Below are positions 22,432-30,666 of a stretch of DNA of 36,891 nucleotides, in pieces. Source of the DNA: Chloroflexota bacterium (GTDB taxonomy: Bacteria; Chloroflexota; Anaerolineae; UBA4142); contig JACRPR010000105.1 in assembly GCA_016223105.1 (NCBI GenBank), positions 1 to 36,891 of the forward strand, given 5' to 3'. The translations under genes and the position numbers were made by a program. Positions within the stretch are counted from its first letter, which is position 1. Every line of letters begins with the position of its first letter. Under the pieces are notes generated by a model. It saw only the letters and a program-made list of their open reading frames with translations. It was not told the origin of the DNA and searched no databases.

Positions 22432-25400
22432 CTATCTGAGAATCAGCGGCAAATGGAAAATCTTGAACTCGGCTTCGAACGCGCCCATATCAAACCGCGC
22501 GCCTTTGGGACGCAGGCGATTGACCAGGTCAGTACTCAAGCCGGTCGCGCAAGCGTCCACCGCCGGCGAACCGGGTGGCAAGCGATAGTTCTCGCCCGCG
22601 CCCGGCGCGATAAATAACGGATTCGTCGCCGAACCCGCGATGCCCGCCTGATCAATGTTGCAACTCGTCGTCGTCAACGCACCGAATGCGCCGACGCTGT
22701 TGCCCCAGATAATCGTATTGTAAATGTACGATTGCGCCGCGCCCGGCGAATAGCCCGCGCCACCAACGTTATTCGCAATCGTCGCGTGCGTCATCGTAAT
22801 CGCACCGCCCGCGTTGCGAATGCCCGCGCCGAATGACACGAGACTGGTGTTGCTGTAAATCAATGTGTTCGAGATATTTCCAAGCGCGCCCACGCCTTCT
22901 TGATAAATCGCGCCGCCGCGCACCGCGGTATTGCGATGCAAGTACGCGCTGTTCACCGTGAGCGTACTGACGCTGGTATAAATCGCGCCGCCGTTGCCAT
23001 TCGATGCCGTACTGCTGATCGCGGTGTTGCTGTAAAGCGAATTGCATTGCTTGAGCGCGGGATCGCACGCGGTCGCCAACGGCACGTTGATGCGCGCGCG
23101 TTCTTCCGCGCGCGTCGGCGCGCTCGTCGGCGCGGCATAGTCCACATCAATCGTCAGCGTTGAAGTGTACGCGGCAATCGCGCCGCCATTCCCGGCTTGC
23201 GCTTGATTGTTGCGGAACGTGCAATTATCCGCCGCGAGCGTACTGCCGCTCAAATAAATCGCGCCGCCGCTTCCCCCAGTCGCTTTGTTGCCGTCACTCG
23301 TGAAACCAAATTCGACGCCATCACATTCGACGCGCGGACTGTTCGACGCGTAAATCGCGCCGCCGTTCGCCGCGGTGTTGACCCAGAGTTGCGGCGCGGT
23401 GTCAAAATAATCGTCCATCCACACGCGCGAACCATTACCAAGATAAAACACGCCGCCGTTGCCCACCGCGCTGTTCGATGTCGCGTGAATCATTCCGTAC
23501 ACATCGAAGAGCGCGCCGCCGTTCGCGTAAATCGCGCCGCCGTCACCGCCGGCAGAGTTGGTGCTGAGGTTGAGCCGGTAACCACTCGCCGCATACAATT
23601 GAACCGTATCGGCATTGGTCACATACAGCGCGCCGCCACTGCCACTCGCGCTATTGACCGCGAGAAAACTCTCGCCGGGTCCGCCGGTCACGCGCAAATC
23701 CGCGTCGGCGGTGCCGGTAACGGCGATCGCGCCGCCATTGCCAATCGCGGTGTTGTAGCGAATGTCCCAGGTGCCATCAAAATCCAACGTCCCAGCGTCC
23801 ATATAGATTGCGCCGCCATGACTGCTTGACGAGTTGTACTGGAACGTCGCGTTCGCCGCGTTAATGTCCGATGCATTCGTCGCGGCAATCGCGCCGCCGA
23901 CTCCGCCCAATGCTTTGTTGTTGATGAACGACGAGCCGCCGAGAATGTTGAGCACGCTGGTTCCGAACATACGCGCGCCCCCGGCAAGGTTGTTCGTAGT
24001 ATTACTGAGAACCTGGGTATTACTGAGCGTCACAGTTGCATCATAAAGATACATTCCCGCGCCGCGCCCATCGGATGCCGCCGGCAAAAAATGTTGTTCG
24101 ACGCGACTGTTCGTCATCGTAACGACACTGCCTTGGCGAATGTACATCCCACCGCCATAGCCGGTACTCGGATTGGAAAGCGTGTTGCTCACAATCACAG
24201 TGTTCGTGAATGTCGCGTGCGTGTTGTTGAACAAATACATTCCCGCGCCGTTCAAACCGCTCGCGCCGATTTGATTGTGCTGATTCGCGCCGGTGCCGCC
24301 GATGGTTGTATTCGTCATCGTGATCGCGCTGTTCGTCGCGTACACGCCGCCGCCGGAATTGGTCGCGATGTTGTTGATGATGCGCCCGGTAAATTCGACC
24401 GTGCTGGAGATGGCGTACAATCCCGCGCCGAGAGTCGCATCGTTGCCCGCGCTCGCACTCGTGTCGTATCCCAGGTTGCCGCCGGTAACAATCAAGCGGC
24501 TTGCGTTCGTCAGATAAATTCCGCCACCGTCGTTTGTCGCCGTGTTGTTCAGCACCGACGTTGCCGCACCTTGCAGAAAAATTTGGCTGGCATCCGCATA
24601 AATACCGCCACCGTAGGATGCGCTTTGACAGCACGGCGCAGTTTCGCCGACAAAGACGGAATTGGTCAGCGTAATAATGCCGCCGCCCGAAACGAAAAAT
24701 CCGCCGCCCCGATTCGTCGCCGAGTTCGCGACGACATCCGCGTTATCAAGTTTGGCGGTGCCACCCATTACCGCAATCCCGCCGCCATCAATCGTCGCCG
24801 CGTTTTGATATACATCGGAGGATGAATCAAATCCAAAGAGTTGACCGTAGACGATTGCGCCCGCGCCGGTTGTGGCGGTGTTGGTATAAATATCCGAATC
24901 GGCTGAGTAGGTTACGACACTGCCACTCCCGATGTAGAATCCGCCACCGTTCGAGCCGGTGTTGCTGTAAACATCCGTGTTGACGAGCGTTACACGCGAC
25001 GAGCCAAGCACATCCACGCCCGCGCCAAACGAGTTGCCGCCGACGATGTGCAAGTTGCGAAGCGCGAGCACACTCGCGCCCGACACGTCAACCACACTGC
25101 CGGTATTGTTGCCGTGCACGCGCGTCAAGCTGAGATTGAGCGTGGTACACGTCGCGTCGTATCCACCTTCAATCGTAATGATTTTGCCGGCGGTAACATC
25201 CACCGTCTCAGTGTAATAGCCCGCCGCGACGCGAATCGTATCGCCGTTGACCGCGGCGGTCACCGCGTCTTGAATCGTCGCGTACGCGCACGGACCGGCA
25301 TTGCGACTAATCTGATTGGCGGTGGGCGCGCGCGGCGTGCGCGACTGCAAATCATTTTGCGCGTCGAGCAAGGCGGCTTGGAGCAGAGGATGATTGCGAT

Positions 25401-25731
25401 TGGGTTGGCGCGCGACAAAATCGCGCACGGCTTGGGGACCGGCGTTGCGCGCGCGGTCGAGCGCGATCGCGAGCGGCGCGTCCGCGTCGCGCGGCGCCGG
25501 GACAGCTGATACCGGCGCGCGATTTTCGTTTTGCGCGGATTGACCTGCCGGTGCGCGCGGTCGCGGTTCGACTTGATTCGGATTGATTCGAATCCACTCG
25601 TCGCCTTCCGCGTTCAATCGAAAACCGGGTGGGGGTGGTTGGAATGCTTCAACCGGCGCAGGTGCAAGCAGTAATCCCGCACCTAAAACAAGGAGGAAAA
25701 ACAGCACAAGAAACGTTTGGGGGTAATTCAT
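22432..25731 (-). CDS. secreted right-handed beta-helix protein with choice-of-anchor Q C-terminus
   Basis: The start is the ATG at 25731, with GGAG six bases upstream; two ATGs five and four codons earlier have no ribosome site. The product of about 1099 residues has a signal peptide (hydrophobic FLVLFFLLVLGAGLLLAP then APVEAF). A Pro-rich region of about 100 residues and a long parallel beta-helix (about 150-1040) follow. The helix is built of repeats ending in GGGIY, GGAIY or GAGMY, with N(T/S)A ladders. The C-terminus, SPAVDACATGLS then NRLRPKGARFDMGAFE, is the choice-of-anchor-Q ending found on cell-surface beta-helix proteins. It is probably secreted or surface-anchored, possibly binding or degrading polysaccharide. 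No catalytic motif is recognised. Transcription converges on the nuo cluster. Confidence 0.88.
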   Translation of the reverse strand: MNYPQTFLVLFFLLVLGAGLLLAPAPVEAFQPPPPGFRLNAEGDEWIRINPNQVEPRPRAPAGQSAQNENRAPVSAVPAPRDADAPLAIALDRARNAGPQAVRDFVARQPNRNHPLLQAALLDAQNDLQSRTPRAPTANQISRNAGPCAYATIQDAVTAAVNGDTIRVAAGYYTETVDVTAGKIITIEGGYDATCTTLNLSLTRVHGNNTGSVVDVSGASVLALRNLHIVGGNSFGAGVDVLGSSRVTLVNTDVYSNTGSNGGGFYIGSGSVVTYSADSDIYTNTATTGAGAIVYGQLFGFDSSSDVYQNAATIDGGGIAVMGGTAKLDNADVVANSATNRGGGFFVSGGGIITLTNSVFVGETAPCCQSASYGGGIYADASQIFLQGAATSVLNNTATNDGGGIYLTNASRLIVTGGNLGYDTSASAGNDATLGAGLYAISSTVEFTGRIINNIATNSGGGVYATNSAITMTNTTIGGTGANQHNQIGASGLNGAGMYLFNNTHATFTNTVIVSNTLSNPSTGYGGGMYIRQGSVVTMTNSRVEQHFLPAASDGRGAGMYLYDATVTLSNTQVLSNTTNNLAGGARMFGTSVLNILGGSSFINNKALGGVGGAIAATNASDINAANATFQYNSSSSHGGAIYMDAGTLDFDGTWDIRYNTAIGNGGAIAVTGTADADLRVTGGPGESFLAVNSASGSGGALYVTNADTVQLYAASGYRLNLSTNSAGGDGGAIYANGGALFDVYGMIHATSNSAVGNGGVFYLGNGSRVWMDDYFDTAPQLWVNTAANGGAIYASNSPRVECDGVEFGFTSDGNKATGGSGGAIYLSGSTLAADNCTFRNNQAQAGNGGAIAAYTSTLTIDVDYAAPTSAPTRAEERARINVPLATACDPALKQCNSLYSNTAISSTASNGNGGAIYTSVSTLTVNSAYLHRNTAVRGGAIYQEGVGALGNISNTLIYSNTSLVSFGAGIRNAGGAITMTHATIANNVGGAGYSPGAAQSYIYNTIIWGNSVGAFGALTTTSCNIDQAGIAGSATNPLFIAPGAGENYRLPPGSPAVDACATGLSTDLVNRLRPKGARFDMGAFEAEFKIFHLPLILR

Positions 25732-25859
25732 TTTACGCTCCATCATCAGAGCAATGTCGGCAGGTCAGCGCCGAGATTTTGATTTGGGGCGAAAGTATAA
25801 TGAGAGTTCAGGTTACGGTCAATCCCCCTTCCAAAAAAAGTTAGAGCTCTGCAAACAAA

Positions 25860-25897
25860 AAACGGGCGGCGAATCCTTTTCGATTCCCCGCGCGTTT
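25860..25897 (-). terminator. terminator of the PIN operon
   Basis: Arms 25860-25875 and 25882-25897 pair at 14 of 16 positions. On the minus strand a T run follows (25854-25862). It lies 20 bases after the stop of the 74-residue gene. The rest of 25732-25916 holds only the leader of the beta-helix gene. Confidence 0.65.
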
Positions 25898-25916
25898 CAC
25901 AATTGTTGGAACGGGA

Positions 25917-26141
25917 TTAGCGTTCGTCGCGATTGGTTGCAGTATTTTGTCTGCGTTTAATTTCGACAATCCAATCTTGCAAAGTCATATCAGCGAACAA
26001 TTGCTCGCGCTCCTGGGTATAATCACCATATCCCGGTGTGAACTGGGCAATAAATCGGACTGTGTTCACAATGCCAATCTCTTTGTACAATGCCTTGAAC
26101 GCCAAATGCGTTACCTCGGCTAATGGACGCATTTCAATCAT
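25917..26141 (-). CDS. small conserved-looking protein coupled to the PIN gene
   Basis: This 74-residue protein contains HLAFKALYKEIGIVNTVRFI, QFTPGYGDYTQERE and a terminal WIVEIKRRQ. I recall similar small proteins near PIN-domain genes in cyanobacteria and Chloroflexota but cannot name a family. The ATG overlaps the PIN stop by 4 bases (ATGA) and has a very strong ribosome site GAGGAGGT seven bases upstream. It is plausibly the antitoxin or partner of the PIN protein, although its position after the toxin gene is the reverse of VapBC. Confidence 0.6.
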   Translation of the reverse strand: MIEMRPLAEVTHLAFKALYKEIGIVNTVRFIAQFTPGYGDYTQEREQLFADMTLQDWIVEIKRRQNTATNRDER

Positions 26142-26584
26142 CGGTCAACCTCCTCTGCCAACTCAATCGGTGAGACCACGCGCGTATTCAAATTCGGAAT
26201 CGCTTTTGCTTTCTTGAGCAATCGGTCATCGCAAGTGCAAAAATAATCGGCTTGCGCTTCTTCCGCCGACGCCAAGTGCAACGCGTCTAGCGGTTTGATG
26301 CCGAACATTTGCAATTCTCCCGCGCGTCTCTCAACACGCGCGTTAAAACGAACAAATGTCGTCGCTTTTGCCAGCACTTCCAAACCATATTCCTGGCGCG
26401 TGAAATTGGGTTGGCGATTTATTTCGGTCAGCAAGACATCCGAAGCAATCAGTTCGATTGTCTTCGACTCGACCAAAGTCAAAATACCGAGGATGGCATC
26501 GGCTTCGAGAATCAATCGAATTTGAGTTTTGCTATCCAAAGGACGTTGGAGACTGCAATTATCGAGATAAATTTTTTTCGCCAA
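26138..26584 (-). CDS. PIN-domain protein (VapC-like RNase)
   Basis: The chosen start is a TTG at 26584 (protein AKKIYLDNCSLQRP...), with GGTGAGG about 9 bases upstream, giving 148 residues. The frame is open to a GTG at 26644, but that would add an unconserved tail with no ribosome site. PIN acidic residues are in place: YLDNC near residue 6, LLTEINR near 61, PLDALHLA near 103 and FCTCDDRLLKKA near 120. VapC-type PIN proteins are Mg-dependent endoribonucleases acting on tRNA or rRNA. It is translationally coupled to the downstream small gene. Confidence 0.78.
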   Translation of the reverse strand: MAKKIYLDNCSLQRPLDSKTQIRLILEADAILGILTLVESKTIELIASDVLLTEINRQPNFTRQEYGLEVLAKATTFVRFNARVERRAGELQMFGIKPLDALHLASAEEAQADYFCTCDDRLLKKAKAIPNLNTRVVSPIELAEEVDR

Positions 26585-26652
26585 TGGGCGTTGCCTCACC
26601 TTCCCGCGTTTGCATATGTCAGTATAAGCGAATCCCCGCGCCACGTCAATAA

Positions 26653-26687
26653 AACACGCGGCAAGTCAAACTGACTCGCCGCGTGTT
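26653..26687 (-). terminator. terminator of the HU-like gene
   Basis: AACACGCGGC (26653-26662) pairs with GCCGCGTGTT (26678-26687), and AAGTC/GACTC extend the stem with one mismatch. On the minus strand TTTT follows. It separates the HU-like gene from the PIN operon. Confidence 0.7.
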
Positions 26688-26715
26688 GTTCCGTGCTTAT
26701 TTTTTCGACAACCGA

Positions 26716-27024
26716 CTAACTCAACGCGTCTTTCAAGCCCTTGAGCACACGCGCCTTGACGATTTTGCGTTCCGGTTTCGCTTTGAAAACCGTCGGCAGT
26801 TTGGTGAACGGATTGACACCTTCGTGTTCCGGCACCGCGGGTTTGATGGCAACATTCAACTTGAGCAAGCCCGGCACAACTACTTCGCCCGGACCATCTT
26901 TGCCGAGTTCCTTCGCGACCACTTCATTCATCGCGTCGAACACGGCTTTGACATCTTTTTTGGCAATGCCCGTTTTATCGGCAACCGCACCGACAAAATC
27001 GGATTTACTCATTCGTTCCGCCAC
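26716..27024 (-). CDS. HU-family nucleoid DNA-binding protein
   Basis: The start chosen is the GTG at 27024, because GGAGG lies five bases upstream; this gives 102 residues. It begins with ERMSKSDFVGAVADKTGIAK, then VFDAMNEVV, a beta arm with VVVPGLLKLNV and the terminal NPFTKLPTVFKAKPERKIVK. This matches the HU/IHF fold: two N-terminal helices, a beta saddle and DNA-binding arms. Its length is slightly above the usual 90 residues. HU bends DNA without strong sequence specificity and compacts the nucleoid. It has its own strong promoter and terminator. Confidence 0.85.
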   Translation of the reverse strand: MAERMSKSDFVGAVADKTGIAKKDVKAVFDAMNEVVAKELGKDGPGEVVVPGLLKLNVAIKPAVPEHEGVNPFTKLPTVFKAKPERKIVKARVLKGLKDALS

Positions 27025-27125
27025 TTTAACCTCCATTTGGATTTGTGCCAACGCTTTTCACGAAAAGAACGTTGACATCGAATCTAAAAAACATCGGGAT
27101 TGCAAGCACTTTTTTGAACGGCTTT

Positions 27126-27154
27126 AGTATAAGCGATTCGCGTAGATTCGTCAA
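27126..27154 (-). promoter_or_regulatory. promoter of the HU-like gene, TTGACG-17-TATACT
   Basis: On the minus strand, TTGACG (27154-27149) and TATACT (27131-27126) are 17 bases apart. Transcription would begin near 27119, leaving a leader of about 95 bases. The 27160-27250 stretch between this and the next promoter is AT-rich with no other feature seen. Confidence 0.7.
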
Positions 27155-27250
27155 CTGATTTAGAGTGAGTTGTGGGTATCAATTTGCTAATTTTGGCTTA
27201 AAACAACGAAATTTTAACGATATTGCGCTATACATAAATCGCATATCTGC

Positions 27251-27279
27251 TTGACAGCCCGCGCGGAGTGTGGTAAAAA
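27251..27279 (+). promoter_or_regulatory. promoter TTGACA-17-TAAAAA, apparently leaderless
   Basis: The -35 (27251-27256) is perfect and the -10 is 27274-27279 with 17-base spacing. The expected start is at the ATG at 27286, and no ribosome site is present, so the mRNA would be leaderless. Confidence 0.6.
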
Positions 27280-27285
27280 TCATCT

Positions 27286-28239
27286 ATGCGAAACGAACAA
27301 TTGTCTCTCTTTCCGCCACCCGGAGCCAAGCCGCGCGAGCCGGAAAAACGCGAACCCGCGCCGCTCGCGCCGACCGCGCCACTCGCGACCGCGATTGGCG
27401 CGTTTCACGAGCAAATGCTTCGGCGCGGTTGGTCCAAGTACACGCTCGAAGCATTCGGCGGCGACCTCAAATTGTTTGGCAATCACATCGGAATGAACAT
27501 CGCGATTAATGACATCTCTAGTGAAACGATTCATCAGTTTTTGAATTGGTTGCGCTACGAGCGCGGCGTGTCGTGCAAACCCAAAACGTATCAACGCCGA
27601 CTGACGACGCTCAAAGTTTTTTTCGCGTGGCTCAAACAAACCCAAGTGCTCGCGAGCGATCCCGCCGCGCCAATCGCGCATCAACCGGTGATCCCGCCCC
27701 TGCCCGAAGTGTTGCGCGCCGACCAGGTCGCGAAATTGTTCGACGCGGTGCGCGCCGCGCGCGATGACGCGCACAAGCCGGACGTGCGACCGTATTTGCT
27801 CGTTTCACTTTTGCTCACGACCGGGATCAAAAAAAGCGAAACGCTCGCGATTCGTTTGAGCGACATTGATCTGTCGAACGCGCAACAACCGGTGTTGTAC
27901 ATTCGGTACGACGACGCGAAGAAACGACACAAGGAACGCAAACTAAAATTGCCCGGCGATTTCGCGGATTCGCTCGCGCGTTATCGCGAGCAGTACGCGC
28001 CGCGCGAACATCTCTTCGAGTGCACCGCGCGCAATCTCGAATACATTCTCGCGGATTTCGCGAAAGCGACCGGCTTGGGCGACACAGTCTCGTTCGAGAG
28101 TTTGCGCTGGACGTGCGCCTTGCGCGATCTCGAAAGCGGCATTGACGACGATCACATTCGCCAAAAACTTGGCTTGTCGAAAATTACCTGGGAAGACGCG
28201 GGCGAGCGCTTGAAGCGGCTCGCGGCGAAGGCGTTGTAA
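27286..28239 (+). CDS. tyrosine-recombinase-like protein with degenerate active site
   Basis: This 317-residue protein has the two-domain layout of tyrosine recombinases. An N-terminal SAM-like domain (about 35-130) contains HEQMLRRGWSKYTLEAFGGD. A C-terminal catalytic-fold domain (about 145-317) follows. The usual TGLRxSE is TGIKKSE (first Arg to Lys). HxLRH is ESLRW (His to Glu, Arg kept). LGH is LGL, and the helix that should carry the nucleophilic Tyr reads ITWEDAGERL with no Tyr. It therefore looks unable to cut DNA and may act as a DNA-binding or structural protein. Its first 30 residues are Pro-rich. It is followed after 11 bases by a DNA methyltransferase. Confidence 0.75.
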   Translation: MRNEQLSLFPPPGAKPREPEKREPAPLAPTAPLATAIGAFHEQMLRRGWSKYTLEAFGGDLKLFGNHIGMNIAINDISSETIHQFLNWLRYERGVSCKPKTYQRRLTTLKVFFAWLKQTQVLASDPAAPIAHQPVIPPLPEVLRADQVAKLFDAVRAARDDAHKPDVRPYLLVSLLLTTGIKKSETLAIRLSDIDLSNAQQPVLYIRYDDAKKRHKERKLKLPGDFADSLARYREQYAPREHLFECTARNLEYILADFAKATGLGDTVSFESLRWTCALRDLESGIDDDHIRQKLGLSKITWEDAGERLKRLAAKAL

Positions 28240-28250
28240 TCAACGGCGAT

Positions 28251-29408
28251 ATGATAATCGAGTACGCCGGCAAAAAAACTGAACAACAGATTTTAACTGA
28301 AACTCCGCTGGCAATTCTCAAACGCATCGCCGGAACTGGCGCGTCAAAAAACATGCTCATTCAAGGAAATAATCTGCTTGTGCTTGACGCGTTGGCGAAC
28401 GATGACAACTTGAGAGGAAAAATCGGGCTGGTTTATATTGATCCGCCGTTTGCCACCAATACCCAATTTAGGATCGGCGTGGAACGTACCAGCACCATCA
28501 GCCAAAGCAATAGCGATGCCGTTGCTTATGCCGACACGATGCTTGGCGAAAATTATCTTGAATTTCTGCGCGAGCGACTCATTTTTTTGCGCGAGTTGAT
28601 GTCGCCCAGCGCGTCGATCTATCTTCACATTGACTACAAAATTGGGCACTATGTCAAAGTGATTATGGACGAAATATTCGGTAAAAGAAATTTTCGGAAT
28701 GACATTACGCGCATCAAGTGCAATCCAAAAAATTTTCAAAGAAAAGCATTTGGGAATATCAAGGATCTGATCCTCTTCTATTCCAAATCCGACAACCCAA
28801 CGTGGAATGATCCTTCGATCCCGTTATCCGAAGACGACATCGAACGGCTCTTTAGAAAAATAGATAAGGATGGGCGACGGTACACAACCGTACCTTTGCA
28901 CGCCCCGGGCGAAACAACAAACGGCAAAACCGGGCAAACCTGGAAAGGACTCAAGCCACCCAAAGGTCGGCATTGGCGAACCGCTCCGTCTTTGCTGGAT
29001 GAATTAGATCAGCAAGGTTTGATCGAATGGTCGGCGACCGGCGTGCCGCGCAAAAAGATATTTGCCGATCAGCGCGAAAACAAAAAGATGCAAGACATTT
29101 GGGATTTCAAGGATCCCCAGTACCCTTCCTATCCCACCGAAAAAAATTTAGAGTTGATCAAGTTTATCCTTCAAGCATCGTCCAACGCGGGCGAGCTCGT
29201 GTTGGATTGTTTTTGCGGTTCGGGGACAACGCTCGTCGCGGCGCAGGCATTGGGACGGAGTTGGATCGGGATTGACGAATCGCCCCACGCCATTGAAACA
29301 ATCAGAAAGCGATTAAGCCAAATTCCTGCCGATCTATTTACGGGCACCGTAGAGTACGAATTTTTGATCGAGCAAACAACCGTCACGGAATTGCACAATG
29401 AGCAATAA
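28251..29408 (+). CDS. beta-class DNA methyltransferase (N6-adenine or N4-cytosine)
   Basis: This 385-residue protein has the beta-class order: catalytic motif IV YIDPPF near residue 62-67, then a variable target-recognition region (about 150-270), then the SAM motif LDCFCGSGTTLVAA near residue 317-330 and WIGIDES. DPPF with this order is found in type III Mod-like, DpnA-like and phage or orphan methylases. No cognate restriction gene is visible on either side. The middle region (about 28680-28900) has less GCG/CGC content than neighbouring genes, which suggests acquisition of the recognition domain. Its end overlaps the DUF2419 gene by 11 bases. Confidence 0.88.
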   Translation: MIIEYAGKKTEQQILTETPLAILKRIAGTGASKNMLIQGNNLLVLDALANDDNLRGKIGLVYIDPPFATNTQFRIGVERTSTISQSNSDAVAYADTMLGENYLEFLRERLIFLRELMSPSASIYLHIDYKIGHYVKVIMDEIFGKRNFRNDITRIKCNPKNFQRKAFGNIKDLILFYSKSDNPTWNDPSIPLSEDDIERLFRKIDKDGRRYTTVPLHAPGETTNGKTGQTWKGLKPPKGRHWRTAPSLLDELDQQGLIEWSATGVPRKKIFADQRENKKMQDIWDFKDPQYPSYPTEKNLELIKFILQASSNAGELVLDCFCGSGTTLVAAQALGRSWIGIDESPHAIETIRKRLSQIPADLFTGTVEYEFLIEQTTVTELHNEQ

Positions 29409-30459
29409 CTTTGAGATCATTCTCGATTCGCGCCCCGATCCACTCGATGTCTTGAAAACAGCCGCGCGCGTCGTCGAACACGCGCGCTTCGTTCGCATCA
29501 ATTCGCGCGCGCTGGAACGCGCGGCGGACACGCTCGCACAAAATCCTGTCGCGCCGCCCGCGTGGAATTACGAATTGCATTATCACGACGGCACCGAACG
29601 CACGGTCAATTATTTGTTTTTGCTCGACGCGCTCAATTTTTGTTTTTGGGGCAAGCCGAAATGGCGCGTCGAGTATCGCGGCAAAACGTTGGACGGCTAT
29701 TGGGCGCTCGCGGCGTCGCTGAAACGCGCGGCGGAAACCAATCCCGATTTTCTCGCCGCGGAATTTCTCGCGCAGATCACGCCGCAGGAACTCGCGGACG
29801 CGTTGCGCGGCACGGGCGAAATACCACTTTTCGCGGAACGCTGGCGCAGTGCGCGCGAGCTCGGCACCGCGCTGAAAAATTTGTGGAATGGTCAAGCCGC
29901 GCACCTGGTCGAGTGCGCGGATCGAGACGCGGCGCGGCTCGCGCGGATGATCGTTGAGAATTTGACGTCGTTTAATGATATTGCAGTGTACGAAATTCGC
30001 GCCGGGGCGCAGAGGCGCAGGGGCGCAGGGGAGAAAATCGCCCCCTCGCATCGCGCCGCGACCAAACTTGCGGTATACATCTTCAAGCGCGCGCAAATCT
30101 TGGTCACCGATCTCTGGGGCGCGTTCGGCGGCAAAGACTGGGGCGCGTTTGAAAACATTGACGCGCTCACCGCGTTCGCCGATTATAAACTGCCGCAAAT
30201 TTTGCGCGCGTGGAAAATTTTAGAGTACACGCCGTCGCTCGCGAAAAAAGTCGACGCGCAGATCGAACTCGCCGCGGGCAGTCGCGCAGAAATCGAGATT
30301 CGCGCGGCGATGCTGTGGGCGGTCGAATTTTTGCGCGCCGCGCTCGCGCAACGCGGACGCGCGTTGATGAGTTTGCAGGTGGATTGGATTTTGTGGGAAG
30401 CGAGCCAGGCGTTGGGCGGAATGAAACCGTATCATCGCGTTCGCACAATTTATTATTGA
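29398..30459 (+). CDS. DUF2419 queuosine-5'-phosphate N-glycosylase (queuine salvage)
   Basis: This 353-residue protein belongs to the Qng1/DUF2419 family. Supporting blocks are WNYELHYHDGTERTVNYLFL followed by LDALNFCFWGKP, then FLAQITPQELADALRG, IPLFAERWRSARELG, DLWGAFGG and VDWILWEASQ near the C-terminus. Family members hydrolyse queuosine-5'-monophosphate to release free queuine, allowing reuse of the modified base. The fold is related to DNA glycosylases. An adjacent tgt gene, encoding the enzyme that inserts the base into tRNA, supports this role. Residues about 201-216 (AGAQRRRGAGEKIAPS) are an unconserved Arg/Gly insertion encoded by a GC-rich repeat-like tract. Confidence 0.85.
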   Translation: MSNNFEIILDSRPDPLDVLKTAARVVEHARFVRINSRALERAADTLAQNPVAPPAWNYELHYHDGTERTVNYLFLLDALNFCFWGKPKWRVEYRGKTLDGYWALAASLKRAAETNPDFLAAEFLAQITPQELADALRGTGEIPLFAERWRSARELGTALKNLWNGQAAHLVECADRDAARLARMIVENLTSFNDIAVYEIRAGAQRRRGAGEKIAPSHRAATKLAVYIFKRAQILVTDLWGAFGGKDWGAFENIDALTAFADYKLPQILRAWKILEYTPSLAKKVDAQIELAAGSRAEIEIRAAMLWAVEFLRAALAQRGRALMSLQVDWILWEASQALGGMKPYHRVRTIYY

Positions 30460-30499
30460 GGAACAGCCCAACGGATCACATTCGCAAATTGCATTTTCG

Positions 30500-30557
30500 G
30501 ATTCGACGCTTTAGCGGGTTGCTTGTCCGGTCGAGCAACCGCGTAAACGCTCGAATC
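30500..30557 (+). other. imperfect 23-bp hairpin in the tgt leader
   Basis: 30500-30522 and 30535-30557 are inverted copies matching at 17 of 23 positions, with a 12-base loop. The surrounding gap (30460-30666) contains no gene I can support. It does not match the compact preQ1 riboswitch folds that I know. Confidence 0.35.
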
Positions 30558-30666
30558 CAGAAACTTGAATTTTAAAATCAAAACTTGCACGCGTCGAATC
30601 CAGGTCTTGCGCGACATCCATCCGCTTTCCGTTTCGCCGCAGGCAATCCGCTGAAAAATCGTACCT

